Assembly (NCBI GenBank): GCA_003001975.1
Contig: PVUG01000008.1
Location: 1-64,000, forward strand
DNA: 64,000 nucleotides
DNA from: Martelella mediterranea
Lineage (GTDB): Bacteria > Pseudomonadota > Alphaproteobacteria > Rhizobiales > Rhizobiaceae
Reading direction: 5' to 3'
This document shows, one piece after another, positions 55,062-63,663 of this stretch; within the stretch, counting starts at the first letter, position 1; each line of letters begins with the position of its first letter. The notes under the pieces are model-generated. The model was given only the letters and a program-made list of their open reading frames with translations. It did no database searches and was not told the DNA's origin. Both the position numbers and the translations under genes were made by a program.

Positions 55062-56020
55062 GGGCCGTCTTCGCCTTTCTGGCGCTGGCGCTTGTTGCAG
55101 CACCGGCTGCTGCCGCCAGTGTTACGGTCAACGCCGCCCCAATCGAAAAATTCGCCGCGGAAAAGGACACCGACCGCTTCGGCCGGCTGCAGTTTCTGGG
55201 CGGGTTGAAGCTCACCTCTCCCGATCCCGAATTCCAGTCGCTGTCGGCAATTCGTTTCCTGCCCGACGGCACGCATTTCATCGCGGTGGCCGATACCGGC
55301 GAATGGGTCGACGGCACAGTGACGCGCGATGCTTCTGGCGCGCTTTCAGGCCTTGCCGATGTCACCGTGACGCCGATGAAGAACGCCAGAGGTGTGCATG
55401 CGGGCAAGAGCGGCATGGATGCCGAAAGCCTCGCCATCCAGGACGACCACCTCTATGTCGGCTTCGAGGGCCGCCACCGGATCGACAGCTACCCGCTTTC
55501 CGGCCATGATCAGGCAAATGCCTCCCCGGGACCGGATTTTCTGATCCCGACCTATGAACTGAGGCGCAACGGCAGTTTCGAGGCGCTGGCGACCGCGCCC
55601 GACGGCCGCATGGTGGTGATCGCGGAAAAAAGCATCGACACGGCAGGCAACCTGTTCGCCGCCGTCATTCGCGGCCCTGACCGCGGCATCTTCAAGGTGG
55701 TCAAGCGGGAAGGCTATGATGTCACCGATGCCGCCTTCCTGCCGGATGGCGACCTTCTGGTGCTGGAGCGGCGGTTTTCGCTGCTTTCCGGCGTTGCCAT
55801 GCGCATCCGCCGCCTGCCGGGCGATGCTGTCCGGCCCGGTTCCACCGTCGACGGGCCGACGATCATGCAGGCCTATGGCGGCACGCACCGGATCGACAAT
55901 ATGGAGGGCATGGATGTTGTCCGGGCCGATGACGGCGCGCTCCATGTCATCCTCGTTTCCGATGATAATGATTCGCCGCTGCAGAACACGCTGATGCTGG
56001 AATTCAGGCTGATCGACTGA
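55058..56020 (+). CDS. Esterase-like activity of phytase family protein (secreted beta-propeller)
   Basis: 320 residues. A signal peptide ending PAAAAS leads into a beta-propeller-type Phytase-like domain: [61 protein letters not shown], and the end DNMEGMDVV and [17 protein letters not shown]. Phytase activity is not shown for the family. It is translationally coupled to cobT (ATGA) and overlaps the TetR gene at its 3' end by 17 bases (convergent). Confidence 0.9.
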   Translation: MRAVFAFLALALVAAPAAAASVTVNAAPIEKFAAEKDTDRFGRLQFLGGLKLTSPDPEFQSLSAIRFLPDGTHFIAVADTGEWVDGTVTRDASGALSGLADVTVTPMKNARGVHAGKSGMDAESLAIQDDHLYVGFEGRHRIDSYPLSGHDQANASPGPDFLIPTYELRRNGSFEALATAPDGRMVVIAEKSIDTAGNLFAAVIRGPDRGIFKVVKREGYDVTDAAFLPDGDLLVLERRFSLLSGVAMRIRRLPGDAVRPGSTVDGPTIMQAYGGTHRIDNMEGMDVVRADDGALHVILVSDDNDSPLQNTLMLEFRLID

Positions 56021-56684
56021 GATTTTCCGCCGGCGCGACCATGGCGCGGAGCATGGCGAGGCCTTGCGCGTTGATGCGCTGCGCTTCATCGGCAGCCAGA
56101 GCGTCCCAGTTTTCGGCAAACCACCGGTCCAGCGCGCAGGCAGCTGCAAACAGCATGTCCACAATCAGCCTGCGCGGCATGTCAGCGCGAATAGCGCCAA
56201 GGGCCTGCCCATCTTCCACCAGAAGCACCGCCCCGGCTCTGAGGCGCTCAAGCGGCGCTTTCAGGGCCGCTTCGGTCTGCGGCCCCTCATACATGGTGCG
56301 GGCCAGCGCGGCCAGAACCGGATCCGCGATCAGCAGCCCGGCCAGCTGTTCGAAGGCAGCGTTGAGCGCTGCCCAGAACGCCTGAGCGTCGTGCGCACCA
56401 AGCGCGGCCGCAAAATCGATGCGCCCGGTCAGGCCATCCAGCGCACGGGCGATCACCGCAGAATAAAGATCGGCCTTGTCATGCACATAGTAATAGACCT
56501 GCCCCTTGCTCATCTCCGCCTGCTTCAGGATCGCGTTCATGGAAGCGCCTGAAAATCCGCGTTCGGCAAAGGCATTCGTCGCGGCGTCCAGCAGTTGTGC
56601 CCGGCGCGCCGGCGGCAGCGTTGTCAGCCGTTCAAGCGCCGTTTCGCCCTCTGCCATCGGCTTTGCATTGTTTTTTGCCGCCAT
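56004..56684 (-). CDS. TetR/AcrR family transcriptional regulator
   Basis: 226 residues. N-terminal HTH (about 20-70) with LLDAATNAFAERGFSGASMNAILKQAEMSKGQVYYYVHDK, the TetR signature ending in YYYVxxK. The C-terminal ligand domain carries LIADPVLAAL. It is divergent from the VOC gene and faces a perfect 19-base palindrome at 56706-56724, the likely operator for both genes. The operator resembles the NemR box, so sensing of an electrophile or bleach-like signal is a reasonable guess. Confidence 0.94.
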   Translation of the reverse strand: MAAKNNAKPMAEGETALERLTTLPPARRAQLLDAATNAFAERGFSGASMNAILKQAEMSKGQVYYYVHDKADLYSAVIARALDGLTGRIDFAAALGAHDAQAFWAALNAAFEQLAGLLIADPVLAALARTMYEGPQTEAALKAPLERLRAGAVLLVEDGQALGAIRADMPRRLIVDMLFAAACALDRWFAENWDALAADEAQRINAQGLAMLRAMVAPAENLSRSA

Positions 56685-56697
56685 CGACTCACTTTCA

Positions 56698-56726
56698 TTG
56701 ACGAAATTAGACCACTGGTCTAATAC
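56698..56726 (+). promoter_or_regulatory. Sigma-70 promoter of the VOC gene
   Basis: TTGACG (56698-56703), 17-base spacer, TAATAC (56721-56726). The spacer and most of the -10 are covered by the operator at 56706-56724, so the repressor would block the promoter. Confidence 0.65.
56706..56724. promoter_or_regulatory. TetR operator (NemR-like palindrome)
   Basis: ATTAGACCA-C-TGGTCTAAT, a 9-1-9 perfect palindrome. The TAGACC/GGTCTA arms match the NemR box as I remember it. It sits between the divergent TetR and VOC genes and inside the VOC promoter. Confidence 0.75.
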
Positions 56727-56787
56727 CGGTTTCCGATCAGGAAAACGACGGTCTTGCCACCGTCGTATTTAAAAAAGGAGATGACCG

Positions 56788-57330
56788 ATGCGCTGGCGGG
56801 GTGTCAATCATGTTGAGTTCTCGGTGATCAACTATGAAAAATCGATCGCGTTTTACGACCAGATGTTCGGCTGGCTCGGCTACAAGAGCTTCTGGACCAT
56901 GGATATCGGCTATCACTCGACCTATTACATGACCCGGTTCCCCTTCCCCCACAGCTATATCGGTTTTCAACCTGCCAGAACCGGCGGCAAGCTCGATCAC
57001 GAGGCGCGGGCGACCGGTATTCACCATATCGCGCTATGGGCGAAAAACCGCAAAGAGGTCGACCGGTTTCACACGGAGTTTCTGGTCTGGAATTCGGTGC
57101 CCGTTACCGAGACGCCCGCCGAATACCCGGTCTATGCGCCGGGTTATTACGGCGTCTTCTTCGACGATCCCATCAACGGCATTCACTGGGAGCTGGCGCA
57201 CATCCCGAAAATCACCACACCCGGCGCCTATCTGCGCACCATGCGGGCCTGGAAGGAGGCGGAAAAGGACCATCCCGAATGGAATACCGGCTCCCCCAAA
57301 AAGGCCTTCCGAACACTGCCGCGCGGCTGA
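56788..57330 (+). CDS. VOC family (glyoxalase/bleomycin-resistance superfamily) protein
   Basis: 180 residues with a VOC fold: MRWRGVNHVEFSVINYEKSIAFYDQMFGWLGY, HHIALWAKNRKEVDRFH (metal-ligand His) and YYGVFFDDPINGIHWELAHIP (Glu). The C-terminal tail is longer than in minimal members. It could be a metal-dependent lyase or dioxygenase on an electrophile; true glyoxalase I cannot be assumed. AGGAG precedes the ATG. Controlled by the TetR regulator through the operator upstream. Confidence 0.9.
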   Translation: MRWRGVNHVEFSVINYEKSIAFYDQMFGWLGYKSFWTMDIGYHSTYYMTRFPFPHSYIGFQPARTGGKLDHEARATGIHHIALWAKNRKEVDRFHTEFLVWNSVPVTETPAEYPVYAPGYYGVFFDDPINGIHWELAHIPKITTPGAYLRTMRAWKEAEKDHPEWNTGSPKKAFRTLPRG

Positions 57331-57366
57331 TATGCGCACCGCCGGAGCAATTCCCGGCGAAAATCG

Positions 57367-58854
57367 TCAGAGGCTGTCTTCACGCACCCACACGCAGACA
57401 CTGCCGCCGTTTACCGGAAACACGGCGCGACCATCGTCATCCGTGGTAACCTTGTCGGTGCGATGACCGAGAAAATCGCAAAACCGCGCATTTGCATGGC
57501 CTGAGCCAAGATCGACCGCCTTTGCCGTCTCCTCGCCATTGGTCAGCACGGTGACGGAGCCTGCCGCCTCCTGCGTGCCGTGGCGGATGACCGCCAGACA
57601 GTGCGGGTCGTCAAAAAGGATCGTCTCCGCGCCATTGGCGAAGCGCTGCCGCGCCTGGATCAGGGCCGGCAGGCATTCGATCTTCGGCATGTCGATATCG
57701 TATTCCTCGTCGTCGCTTCCCTTGTCGCGATACTGCGCGCCGTAAAGGTCGGCATAGAAAACGCTGGGCACGCCCTGCTCGCGCATCAGGATCAACGCAT
57801 AGGCCAGCGGCTTGAACCACGGTTCGACGACCGCCTCCAGCGATTGCAGCGGCTGGGTATCGTGATTGGCCACCAGCGTGACGGCATGGTCCGGCACCTC
57901 GGCAACCAGCGTGCCGTCGAAGATCGTGCGCATGTCGAATGCGCTGCCCGCCGCCGCGGCATCATGGAAGCGATAATGCAGACCGACATCGAACAGCATG
58001 AGCTGCCGGTCCACCAGTTCCAGATAGGCCTTCAGCGCGTCGATTTCGGGATGCCAGTACTCGGCAATGACGAACATGTCCGCCTTCACGGTTTCGCGCA
58101 TATGGGCGATCCAGTCGCGAAAGAACCAGGCGGGGATGTGTTTGGCCGCATCCAGACGGAACCCGGCCACCGGGACCTGCTGCGAAAACCAGCGCCCCCA
58201 GTATTTCAGTTCCTCGCTGACCGCCCGGTTGCGGAGTTCGACATTGGCGCCGATGAGATAGTCGTAATTGCCGTTTTCGTCATCGACCTCATCGTTCCAC
58301 TCGCCCGCGCCATATTCGTTGACGAGGCGAAAGACGCCCTTTTCGTCCGGTTCCTCGATATGATCGACGCCGGAGAAACATTTCTGTGTCCAGATGAATT
58401 CGGAATATTGTCCCTGCCGCCCCGGAAAGGTGAAACGGGTATAGGCCAGCGCGCCGAAGGCCTCGTCCTCGATCTTCGTGCGGTCTTTCGGATCGGCGCG
58501 GCGGACTTTCACCTGCTCCTTCTCGTCAGCGCCGATCTTGTGGTTGAACACCACATCATGGATGGCGCCGATGCCATGGCCGGCAAGGATGTGGCAGGCA
58601 TTTTCCAGCGCACCGCGATCGCCGTATTTGGTGGGCACGGTTCCCTTCTGGTCGAACTCGCCGAGATCGAAAAGGTCATAGGTGTCGTAGCCGACGGAAT
58701 AACCACCGGCAGCGCCCTTGTAGGCCGGCGGCAGCCACAGGTCGGTAATGCCCATATCGGCCAGTTCCGCGGCCTTGCCAGCGACCTCGTCCCAGAGCGT
58801 TCCGCCCGCCGGATAGTACCAGTGAAAAAACTGAAGCAGTACACGGCCGGCCAT
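57367..58854 (-). CDS. Cytoplasmic alpha-amylase (GH13)
   Basis: 495 residues without signal peptide, GH13 subfamily 5 type. The four conserved regions are visible: DVVFNHK (I), GFRLDAAKHI with catalytic Asp (II), IAEYWHPE with the acid Glu (III) and LVANHDTQP with the second Asp (IV). It begins QFFHWYYPAGGTLWDEVAG, as in bacterial liquefying and cytoplasmic enzymes. It likely degrades intracellular maltodextrin or glycogen. No maltose genes adjoin it; it diverges from the mannitol-dehydrogenase-family gene across a 191-base gap. Confidence 0.95.
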   Translation of the reverse strand: MAGRVLLQFFHWYYPAGGTLWDEVAGKAAELADMGITDLWLPPAYKGAAGGYSVGYDTYDLFDLGEFDQKGTVPTKYGDRGALENACHILAGHGIGAIHDVVFNHKIGADEKEQVKVRRADPKDRTKIEDEAFGALAYTRFTFPGRQGQYSEFIWTQKCFSGVDHIEEPDEKGVFRLVNEYGAGEWNDEVDDENGNYDYLIGANVELRNRAVSEELKYWGRWFSQQVPVAGFRLDAAKHIPAWFFRDWIAHMRETVKADMFVIAEYWHPEIDALKAYLELVDRQLMLFDVGLHYRFHDAAAAGSAFDMRTIFDGTLVAEVPDHAVTLVANHDTQPLQSLEAVVEPWFKPLAYALILMREQGVPSVFYADLYGAQYRDKGSDDEEYDIDMPKIECLPALIQARQRFANGAETILFDDPHCLAVIRHGTQEAAGSVTVLTNGEETAKAVDLGSGHANARFCDFLGHRTDKVTTDDDGRAVFPVNGGSVCVWVREDSL

Positions 58855-58976
58855 GGCGCCCTCGCAGATTGTCGTGATCCGACGGGAAACGGCCGCCTGA
58901 TCCTAAAGTTCCTTCCCACGGCGCGATTGTGAACTCAAGCGCCTTTGCGCCGGCGGCGGATTTATGCAAACAAGAC

Positions 58977-59001
58977 TTGACGGGTGTCACCCGCCGCAAC
59001 G
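58977..59001 (+). promoter_or_regulatory. Candidate promoter with palindrome for the mannitol-dehydrogenase gene
   Basis: TTGACG (58977-58982) overlaps the 13-base palindrome CGGGTG-T-CACCCG (58981-58993); an 18-base spacing leads to GATACC as a weak -10. The palindrome is a possible operator covering the -35 edge and spacer. Confidence 0.35.
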
Positions 59002-59045
59002 ATACCCTCCCCGCGGCGATCACCGGCGATCAGAAGGAACAACCG

Positions 59046-60488
59046 ATGCAAGAGACAATCATCCGCGCCAATCCGGAATTCGACACGGCGGCCCTTCGCC
59101 CGCGCATCTTGCATATCGGTTTCGGCGGTTTCGCCCGTGCCCATCCGATGGTTTATCTGCAGGAGGGCATGAACAAGGCCGGCGGCGATTTCGGCGTGGT
59201 TGCCGTGCGACTGAACTCCGGCATGGAAGAACTGACGGCGCTGGATGAGGCCGGGCACAGCTACCTGATTGCCGAAATGGACGCCGAAACCGTGACCGCG
59301 CGGCAGATCGGCGTGGTCGTCGGCACCTGTCACCCCAAACGCGACGGCATCGACACGCTGCTCGACCTGATCGCCTCCGAGCCAATGGCCGTCATCAGCC
59401 TCACCATCACCGAAAAAGGCTACTGCGTCAGAAACGGCCATCTTGACCTTGAAAACAAGGGGATCATCGCGGATCTGGCAAACCCGGAAGAACCGGGCAC
59501 GGCCATCGGCGTGATTGTCGAGGGCCTGAGCCGCCGGCGGGCGGCCGGACGCGACGGGCTGACGGTGCTGTCGTGCGACAACCAGCCCGACAATGGCAAG
59601 CTTGCCCGCGCGGCGGTGCTCTCCTATGCCCATCAGCGCGACACGAAGCTTGCAGACTGGATCGACGCCAACGTCTCCTTCCCCTCGACCATGGTCGACC
59701 GTGTGGTTCCGGCGCTCGATGATTATGGCCGCGGCGTGCTGCGCTCCCTCAATGACGGTAAGGAAGACGATAACGGCATCGTCTGCGAACCCTTCCGCCA
59801 ATGGGTGATCGAGGACGACTTCGCCACCGCCCGCCCGCCCTTCGCCGAAGGCGGCGCGATGATGACGGATGATGTCCGCCCCTTCGAGATGATGAAGCTA
59901 CGCATGCTCAACGGCGCGCATACCTTCCTCGCCATGCTTGGCAGCCTCTCCGGCCTTGAAACCGTCTCGGCCTGCATGGAAGACGAGGTGTTCCGCAAGG
60001 CCGCGCGCCAGCTGATGCTCGACGAGCAGCGCCCCACCCTGCCGGCGATCGAAGGCGTCGACCTTGAAGAATACGCCGATGCGCTGATCCAGCGCTTTTC
60101 CAATCCGAAGCTGAAACACCGCACGTCGCAGATCGCCTGGGACACCAGCCAGAAACTGCCGCAGCGCCTTCTTCACGGCATTGCCGAAAATGTCGAAAGC
60201 AGCAATCCCTGGCCGCTTTTGGCGCTGGCGGTGGCCGGCTGGATCCGTTTCGTCAAGGTGACGGCGGATGAAGGCGGCAAGCTGACCGATCCGCTTTCGG
60301 AAGAACTGCTGGCGGAAGCGAAAGACTATGACGGCGACCAGCTTGTCGACCGCATCCTCTCCAATGAAGCGATCTTCGACGAGCAACTGCGCCGCGAACC
60401 GGACTTCCGCTCGGCAATCACCGGCGCCTATCGCTATATCGTGGAAAAAGGCCCGCGCGGTGCGGTGCGGGCTGTTTTGAAGGAATAG
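59046..60488 (+). CDS. Mannitol dehydrogenase family protein (long-chain polyol dehydrogenase)
   Basis: 480 residues of the mannitol 2-dehydrogenase / fructuronate reductase family: IGFGGFARAHPMVYLQ (Rossmann GxGxF-A-R-A-H), an internal SCDNQPDNG, STMVDRVVP, and the catalytic-lysine segment EMMKLRMLNGAHTFLA with HxxK-type residues. It oxidises a polyol or reduces a keto-sugar with NAD(P). The start at 59046 has AAGGA seven bases upstream; residues before it are not conserved. No transporter is beside it, so the polyol is unknown. Confidence 0.93.
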   Translation: MQETIIRANPEFDTAALRPRILHIGFGGFARAHPMVYLQEGMNKAGGDFGVVAVRLNSGMEELTALDEAGHSYLIAEMDAETVTARQIGVVVGTCHPKRDGIDTLLDLIASEPMAVISLTITEKGYCVRNGHLDLENKGIIADLANPEEPGTAIGVIVEGLSRRRAAGRDGLTVLSCDNQPDNGKLARAAVLSYAHQRDTKLADWIDANVSFPSTMVDRVVPALDDYGRGVLRSLNDGKEDDNGIVCEPFRQWVIEDDFATARPPFAEGGAMMTDDVRPFEMMKLRMLNGAHTFLAMLGSLSGLETVSACMEDEVFRKAARQLMLDEQRPTLPAIEGVDLEEYADALIQRFSNPKLKHRTSQIAWDTSQKLPQRLLHGIAENVESSNPWPLLALAVAGWIRFVKVTADEGGKLTDPLSEELLAEAKDYDGDQLVDRILSNEAIFDEQLRREPDFRSAITGAYRYIVEKGPRGAVRAVLKE

Positions 60489-60550
60489 AGTGGACGCTTT
60501 GCCGCCGAAGCTTTCTGGTTCCGGGCGACACGGATCTGTTTCTCACCGCC

Positions 60551-60664
60551 GTGCCGGGCTTGCCCCGGCATCTAGGGCGACTTTCACAAGCGAATGTGGC
60601 GCACGCATATGGCACCGAAGGGCCCGTCGTATGGCCCTGGATCCCGGCTCAAGGCCGGGATGAC
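60551..60664. repeat. Two-hairpin palindromic intergenic repeat (copy 2)
   Basis: Hairpin 1 at 60552-60570 (TGCCGGG/CCCGGCA) and hairpin 2 at 60642-60660 (TCCCGGC/GCCGGGA, loop TCAAG), followed by TGACGACG. It is related to the copy at 50856-50969 in reverse orientation, including the shared GGCCCTGGATCC. The gap 60489-60723 holds nothing else that I can support. Confidence 0.65.
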
Positions 60665-60723
60665 GACGATATGTGCTTGAAGGGAATGTGGCAATACTGC
60701 CAAAACGCGGGCCCGCCGGCCCC

Positions 60724-61359
60724 TTACGCATTCACCGGGCGCATCGGCCTCAGCCAGGTCATCAGCGCGCCGTAGGGCAGCAGCATGATCAGGCTGAAGG
60801 CCAGTTTGACCGAGAGGTCGCCAAGCGCCCAGGACACCCAGCGCGGCACGTCCATGAACGGGAACACGCCGAAGAGCGGCGCCACACCAAGCGCGAATTC
60901 GTCATTGGCGCCGATGAAGGCGAAGACGGCGGCAAAGCTGATCGAGAAGAACAGCACCGTATCCAGGATCGAGCCGAACAGCGAACCGACCAGCGGCGCC
61001 TTCCACCAGCTCTGGCGGCGCAGCCGGTTGAACAGCGTGGTGTCGAGAAGCTGGCCCACCAGAAACGCCGTGCCCGATGCAATCGCGATCCGCGGCACCG
61101 AGGCGTAGAAGGAAAAGGCAACGCCGACGATAAAGCCTGCAATCACCACCTTGCGCGCGGCCGTCGGGCCGAACTGGCGGTTGGTCAGGTCGTTGACCAG
61201 AAAGGCGAACGGGTAGGTAAAGGCCCCCCAGGTCAGAAGGTCGGCAAGCGAAATGCCGTAGACCGTACCCTGAACCGGATACTGAACCAGAATGTTGGAG
61301 GCGAGAACGACGCCTGCCATCAGCAGGCTGTAAAGAATAACAGATTGCGACTGTCGCAT
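60724..61359 (-). CDS. VUT/YhhQ-type queuosine precursor transporter
   Basis: 211 residues with six hydrophobic helices, matching Vut_1/YhhQ: LLMAGVVLASNILVQYPV near the start, then FAFLVNDLTNRQFGPTAARKVV (the conserved acidic-arginine signature) and WVSWALGDLSVKLAFS near the end. It imports 7-deazaguanine precursors for tRNA queuosine. AGGA lies eight bases before the ATG at 61359. It starts 98 bases after rpmB on the same strand, but a terminator lies between. Confidence 0.92.
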   Translation of the reverse strand: MRQSQSVILYSLLMAGVVLASNILVQYPVQGTVYGISLADLLTWGAFTYPFAFLVNDLTNRQFGPTAARKVVIAGFIVGVAFSFYASVPRIAIASGTAFLVGQLLDTTLFNRLRRQSWWKAPLVGSLFGSILDTVLFFSISFAAVFAFIGANDEFALGVAPLFGVFPFMDVPRWVSWALGDLSVKLAFSLIMLLPYGALMTWLRPMRPVNA

Positions 61360-61394
61360 TTTTTTATCCTGGGTGATGCCACCAGTTGGCGATA

Positions 61395-61433
61395 GCAATA
61401 AAGAAAGCCTTACTGCGAAACAGCAAGGCTTTC
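61395..61433 (-). terminator. Intrinsic terminator of rpmB
   Basis: Thirteen-base stem (61403-61415 with 61421-61433) with one G-U pair on the minus strand and a five-base loop, followed on that strand by TTTATT. On the plus strand the same position would be an A-C mismatch, so it belongs to rpmB. Confidence 0.75.
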
Positions 61434-61456
61434 CAGTTTGATAAAGTGCCTGTTGA

Positions 61457-61753
61457 TCAGGCGGCAGCCTGTTCGGCCGTCTTCTTGATGATTTCCTTGC
61501 GGATCAGACGGGCGCGCGGCGAAAGATCGCCTTCGCCGGACTTGATCAGGAATGCGTCAAGGCCGCCACGATGTTCGACCGAGCGAAGTGCGGCAGCGGA
61601 AACGCGCAGGCGATAGCTCTGGCCCGTGGCTTCGGACATCAGCGTCACGCGGCACAGGTTCGGCAGGAACTTGCGGCGGGTCTTGTTGTTGGCGTGGCTG
61701 ACATTGTTGCCGGACAGCACGCCCTTACCAGTCAATTCACACGTGCGGGACAT
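61457..61753 (-). CDS. rpmB: 50S ribosomal protein L28
   Basis: 98 residues: [33 protein letters not shown] is the L28 start, followed by [16 protein letters not shown] and a short basic C-terminus as in alphaproteobacterial L28. The start at 61753 follows AGGTG with a five-base spacer; the longer frame upstream is not coding. Transcribed alone from the promoter at 61844-61872 and ended by a strong hairpin. It is next to the DUF3108 gene (divergent), as in other rhizobia. Confidence 0.97.
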   Translation of the reverse strand: MSRTCELTGKGVLSGNNVSHANNKTRRKFLPNLCRVTLMSEATGQSYRLRVSAAALRSVEHRGGLDAFLIKSGEGDLSPRARLIRKEIIKKTAEQAAA

Positions 61754-61843
61754 GATTTCACCTATACTCGTCTTCAGCCAACGGCTTACAACGGGACGGC
61801 CTAGTCCCGCGATCCAATTGGCGGCTAATTGGAAAGTTGCGGT

Positions 61844-61872
61844 TCTATAATCGCGTGGTACCCAAAGGTCAA
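61844..61872 (-). promoter_or_regulatory. Sigma-70 promoter of rpmB
   Basis: On the minus strand TTGACC (61867-61872), 17-base spacer, TATAGA (61844-61849). The -10 lies about 91 bases before the ATG. It is the best-matching promoter that I found in the window. Confidence 0.7.
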
Positions 61873-61986
61873 GGCAAGTTCGGGTATTTTCACGGGGACG
61901 CGGAAATTTACCGCTGTTTTTTTGCGCCTGCCTGAGACATAAACGGATGAGCAGGAACGACCGGATCAAGGGTACGAGAGAGCGAC

Positions 61987-62763
61987 ATGAGAAAAACCGC
62001 CATTTATCAGACTGTAATTGCTTTGGTTTTTCTTGCCGGGACGGCCGCCGCCAAGGCCGAGGACATCACACAACAGACCGTCTATACCATCGCCTTTTCC
62101 GGGATCAAGATTGCCGACGCTGTCTTCGACACCACCGTGAATGACGGCGACTACCAGATCCGCGCCGATATCGAGGCGGCGGGAATCGGCAATCTTTTCA
62201 CCTCCATTGCCGTGAAGGTCAATGCACAGGGCGACTGGAAGGACGGCCGACCGGAGACAAAAGCGTTTCAGCTGAGCTACCGCGACGGCGATTACGCCCG
62301 CGACTACGGCGCGGAATTTTCCCGCAAGCGCGTGGTCTCCTCGACAATCGAGCCCAATCCCGGCCCGCGCGGCAATGACTGGGTCGACGTGACGGCAAAG
62401 CATCTGCGCGGCGTCATCGACCCGATCTCGGCGCTGCTGCTGCCGCCGTCGAACAACCCCTGCCAGGGCAAGATCGCAATCTTCGACGGGGAGACGCGGC
62501 TTGATCTGGAACTGGCCCCGGCCGGCACCAAACCGTTTTCCACCAAGGGCTTTTCCGGGCGCGCCGTCGGCTGCGCCATGCGCTTCCGCCCGATTGCCGG
62601 TTACGAGCGCAAGGACGACGATATCCAGTATCTCGCCAATACCCGGGAACTGGTCGTCTGGTTCGCCTTCAACGAAGAGCTCAATGTCTATGCCCCGGTC
62701 ACGGCGCAAATCCCGCTGAAGATCGGCCGGCTGACGATCTACGCCTCGAAATTCGGCGTCTGA
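61987..62763 (+). CDS. DUF3108 domain protein (periplasmic)
   Basis: 258 residues. A signal peptide ending AAAKAED leads to a DUF3108 domain: [22 protein letters not shown]-like segment ([14 protein letters not shown]), [21 protein letters not shown] and a final strand [16 protein letters not shown]. The function is unknown; the family is located near rpmB in rhizobia. Divergent from rpmB. The ATG at 61987 follows GAGAGC. Confidence 0.9.
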   Translation: MRKTAIYQTVIALVFLAGTAAAKAEDITQQTVYTIAFSGIKIADAVFDTTVNDGDYQIRADIEAAGIGNLFTSIAVKVNAQGDWKDGRPETKAFQLSYRDGDYARDYGAEFSRKRVVSSTIEPNPGPRGNDWVDVTAKHLRGVIDPISALLLPPSNNPCQGKIAIFDGETRLDLELAPAGTKPFSTKGFSGRAVGCAMRFRPIAGYERKDDDIQYLANTRELVVWFAFNEELNVYAPVTAQIPLKIGRLTIYASKFGV

Positions 62764-62787
62764 CATCCTGCACACGGGTTTTCCATC

Positions 62788-63654
62788 ATGCGCGCAACAC
62801 TGATCGGCTTTTCAGCCGTCATCATGTGGTCGTTTCTGGCCCTGTTCACCGCGGCCTCCGGCCAGGTGCCGCCGTTCCAACTGTCGGCGATTGCCTTTGC
62901 GATTGCGAGCCTCCCCGGCATTGCCGTGCTGATTGCCCGGCCGGAACGCCGCCATGCCCTGCGCCAGCCGGCAAAGGTGTGGATCGCGGGCATTACCGGG
63001 CTGTTCGGCTATCACTTCCTGTATTTTACCGCGCTGCGCAACGCGCCGGCCGTCGATGCCGGGCTGATCGCCTATCTCTGGCCGTTGCTGATCGTCGTCG
63101 GCTCGGCCCTGCTGCCGGGCGAAAAGCTGAAACTGCATCATGTTGCAGGCGCTGTGGCCGGTTTTGCCGGAACGGCGCTGCTGATCACGCGCGGCGGCGG
63201 GCTGACGGTCAGCGGAGACTATACGCTCGGCTACATCGCCGCCTTCCTCTGCGCCTTCACATGGTCGGGCTATTCGCTGATCTCGCGGTCCTTCTCCAAG
63301 GTTTCGACCGATGTGGTAACCGGTTTCTGCCTGGCGACATCGGTGTTGTCGCTCCTCTGCCATCTGCTGCTTGAAACCACGGTCTGGCCGCAATCGCCCG
63401 GCCAATGGCTTGCTGTCCTGGGGCTCGGCCTGTTTCCGGTCGGCATTGCCTTTTATGCGTGGGACTACGGCGTGAAGAAGGGCAATATCCAGGTGCTGGG
63501 CGCTGCAAGCTATGCCGCGCCGCTGCTTTCGACGATCATTCTGCTGGTGGCCCGGTTCGGCGAGCCCGGCTGGCGGGTGATCGTCGCCTGCCTGCTGATC
63601 ACCGGCGGGGCGATGCTTGCCGCCCGCGACATGATCGCCCGCAAGAAGAACTGA
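62788..63654 (+). CDS. EamA/DMT-superfamily transporter (YddG-like)
   Basis: 288 residues with ten hydrophobic segments in two EamA repeats: ATLIGFSAVIMWSFLALF at the start and YLWPLLIVVGSALLPGEKL, YIAAFLCAFTWSGYSLISR in the middle, GIAFYAWDYGVKKGNIQVLGAASYAAPLLS in the second repeat. The segment A-x-Y-x-W-D and the PLLS ending are typical of aromatic amino acid exporters of the YddG group. It lies 24 bases after the DUF3108 gene. Confidence 0.88.
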   Translation: MRATLIGFSAVIMWSFLALFTAASGQVPPFQLSAIAFAIASLPGIAVLIARPERRHALRQPAKVWIAGITGLFGYHFLYFTALRNAPAVDAGLIAYLWPLLIVVGSALLPGEKLKLHHVAGAVAGFAGTALLITRGGGLTVSGDYTLGYIAAFLCAFTWSGYSLISRSFSKVSTDVVTGFCLATSVLSLLCHLLLETTVWPQSPGQWLAVLGLGLFPVGIAFYAWDYGVKKGNIQVLGAASYAAPLLSTIILLVARFGEPGWRVIVACLLITGGAMLAARDMIARKKN

Positions 63655-63663
63655 AAACGCGTA

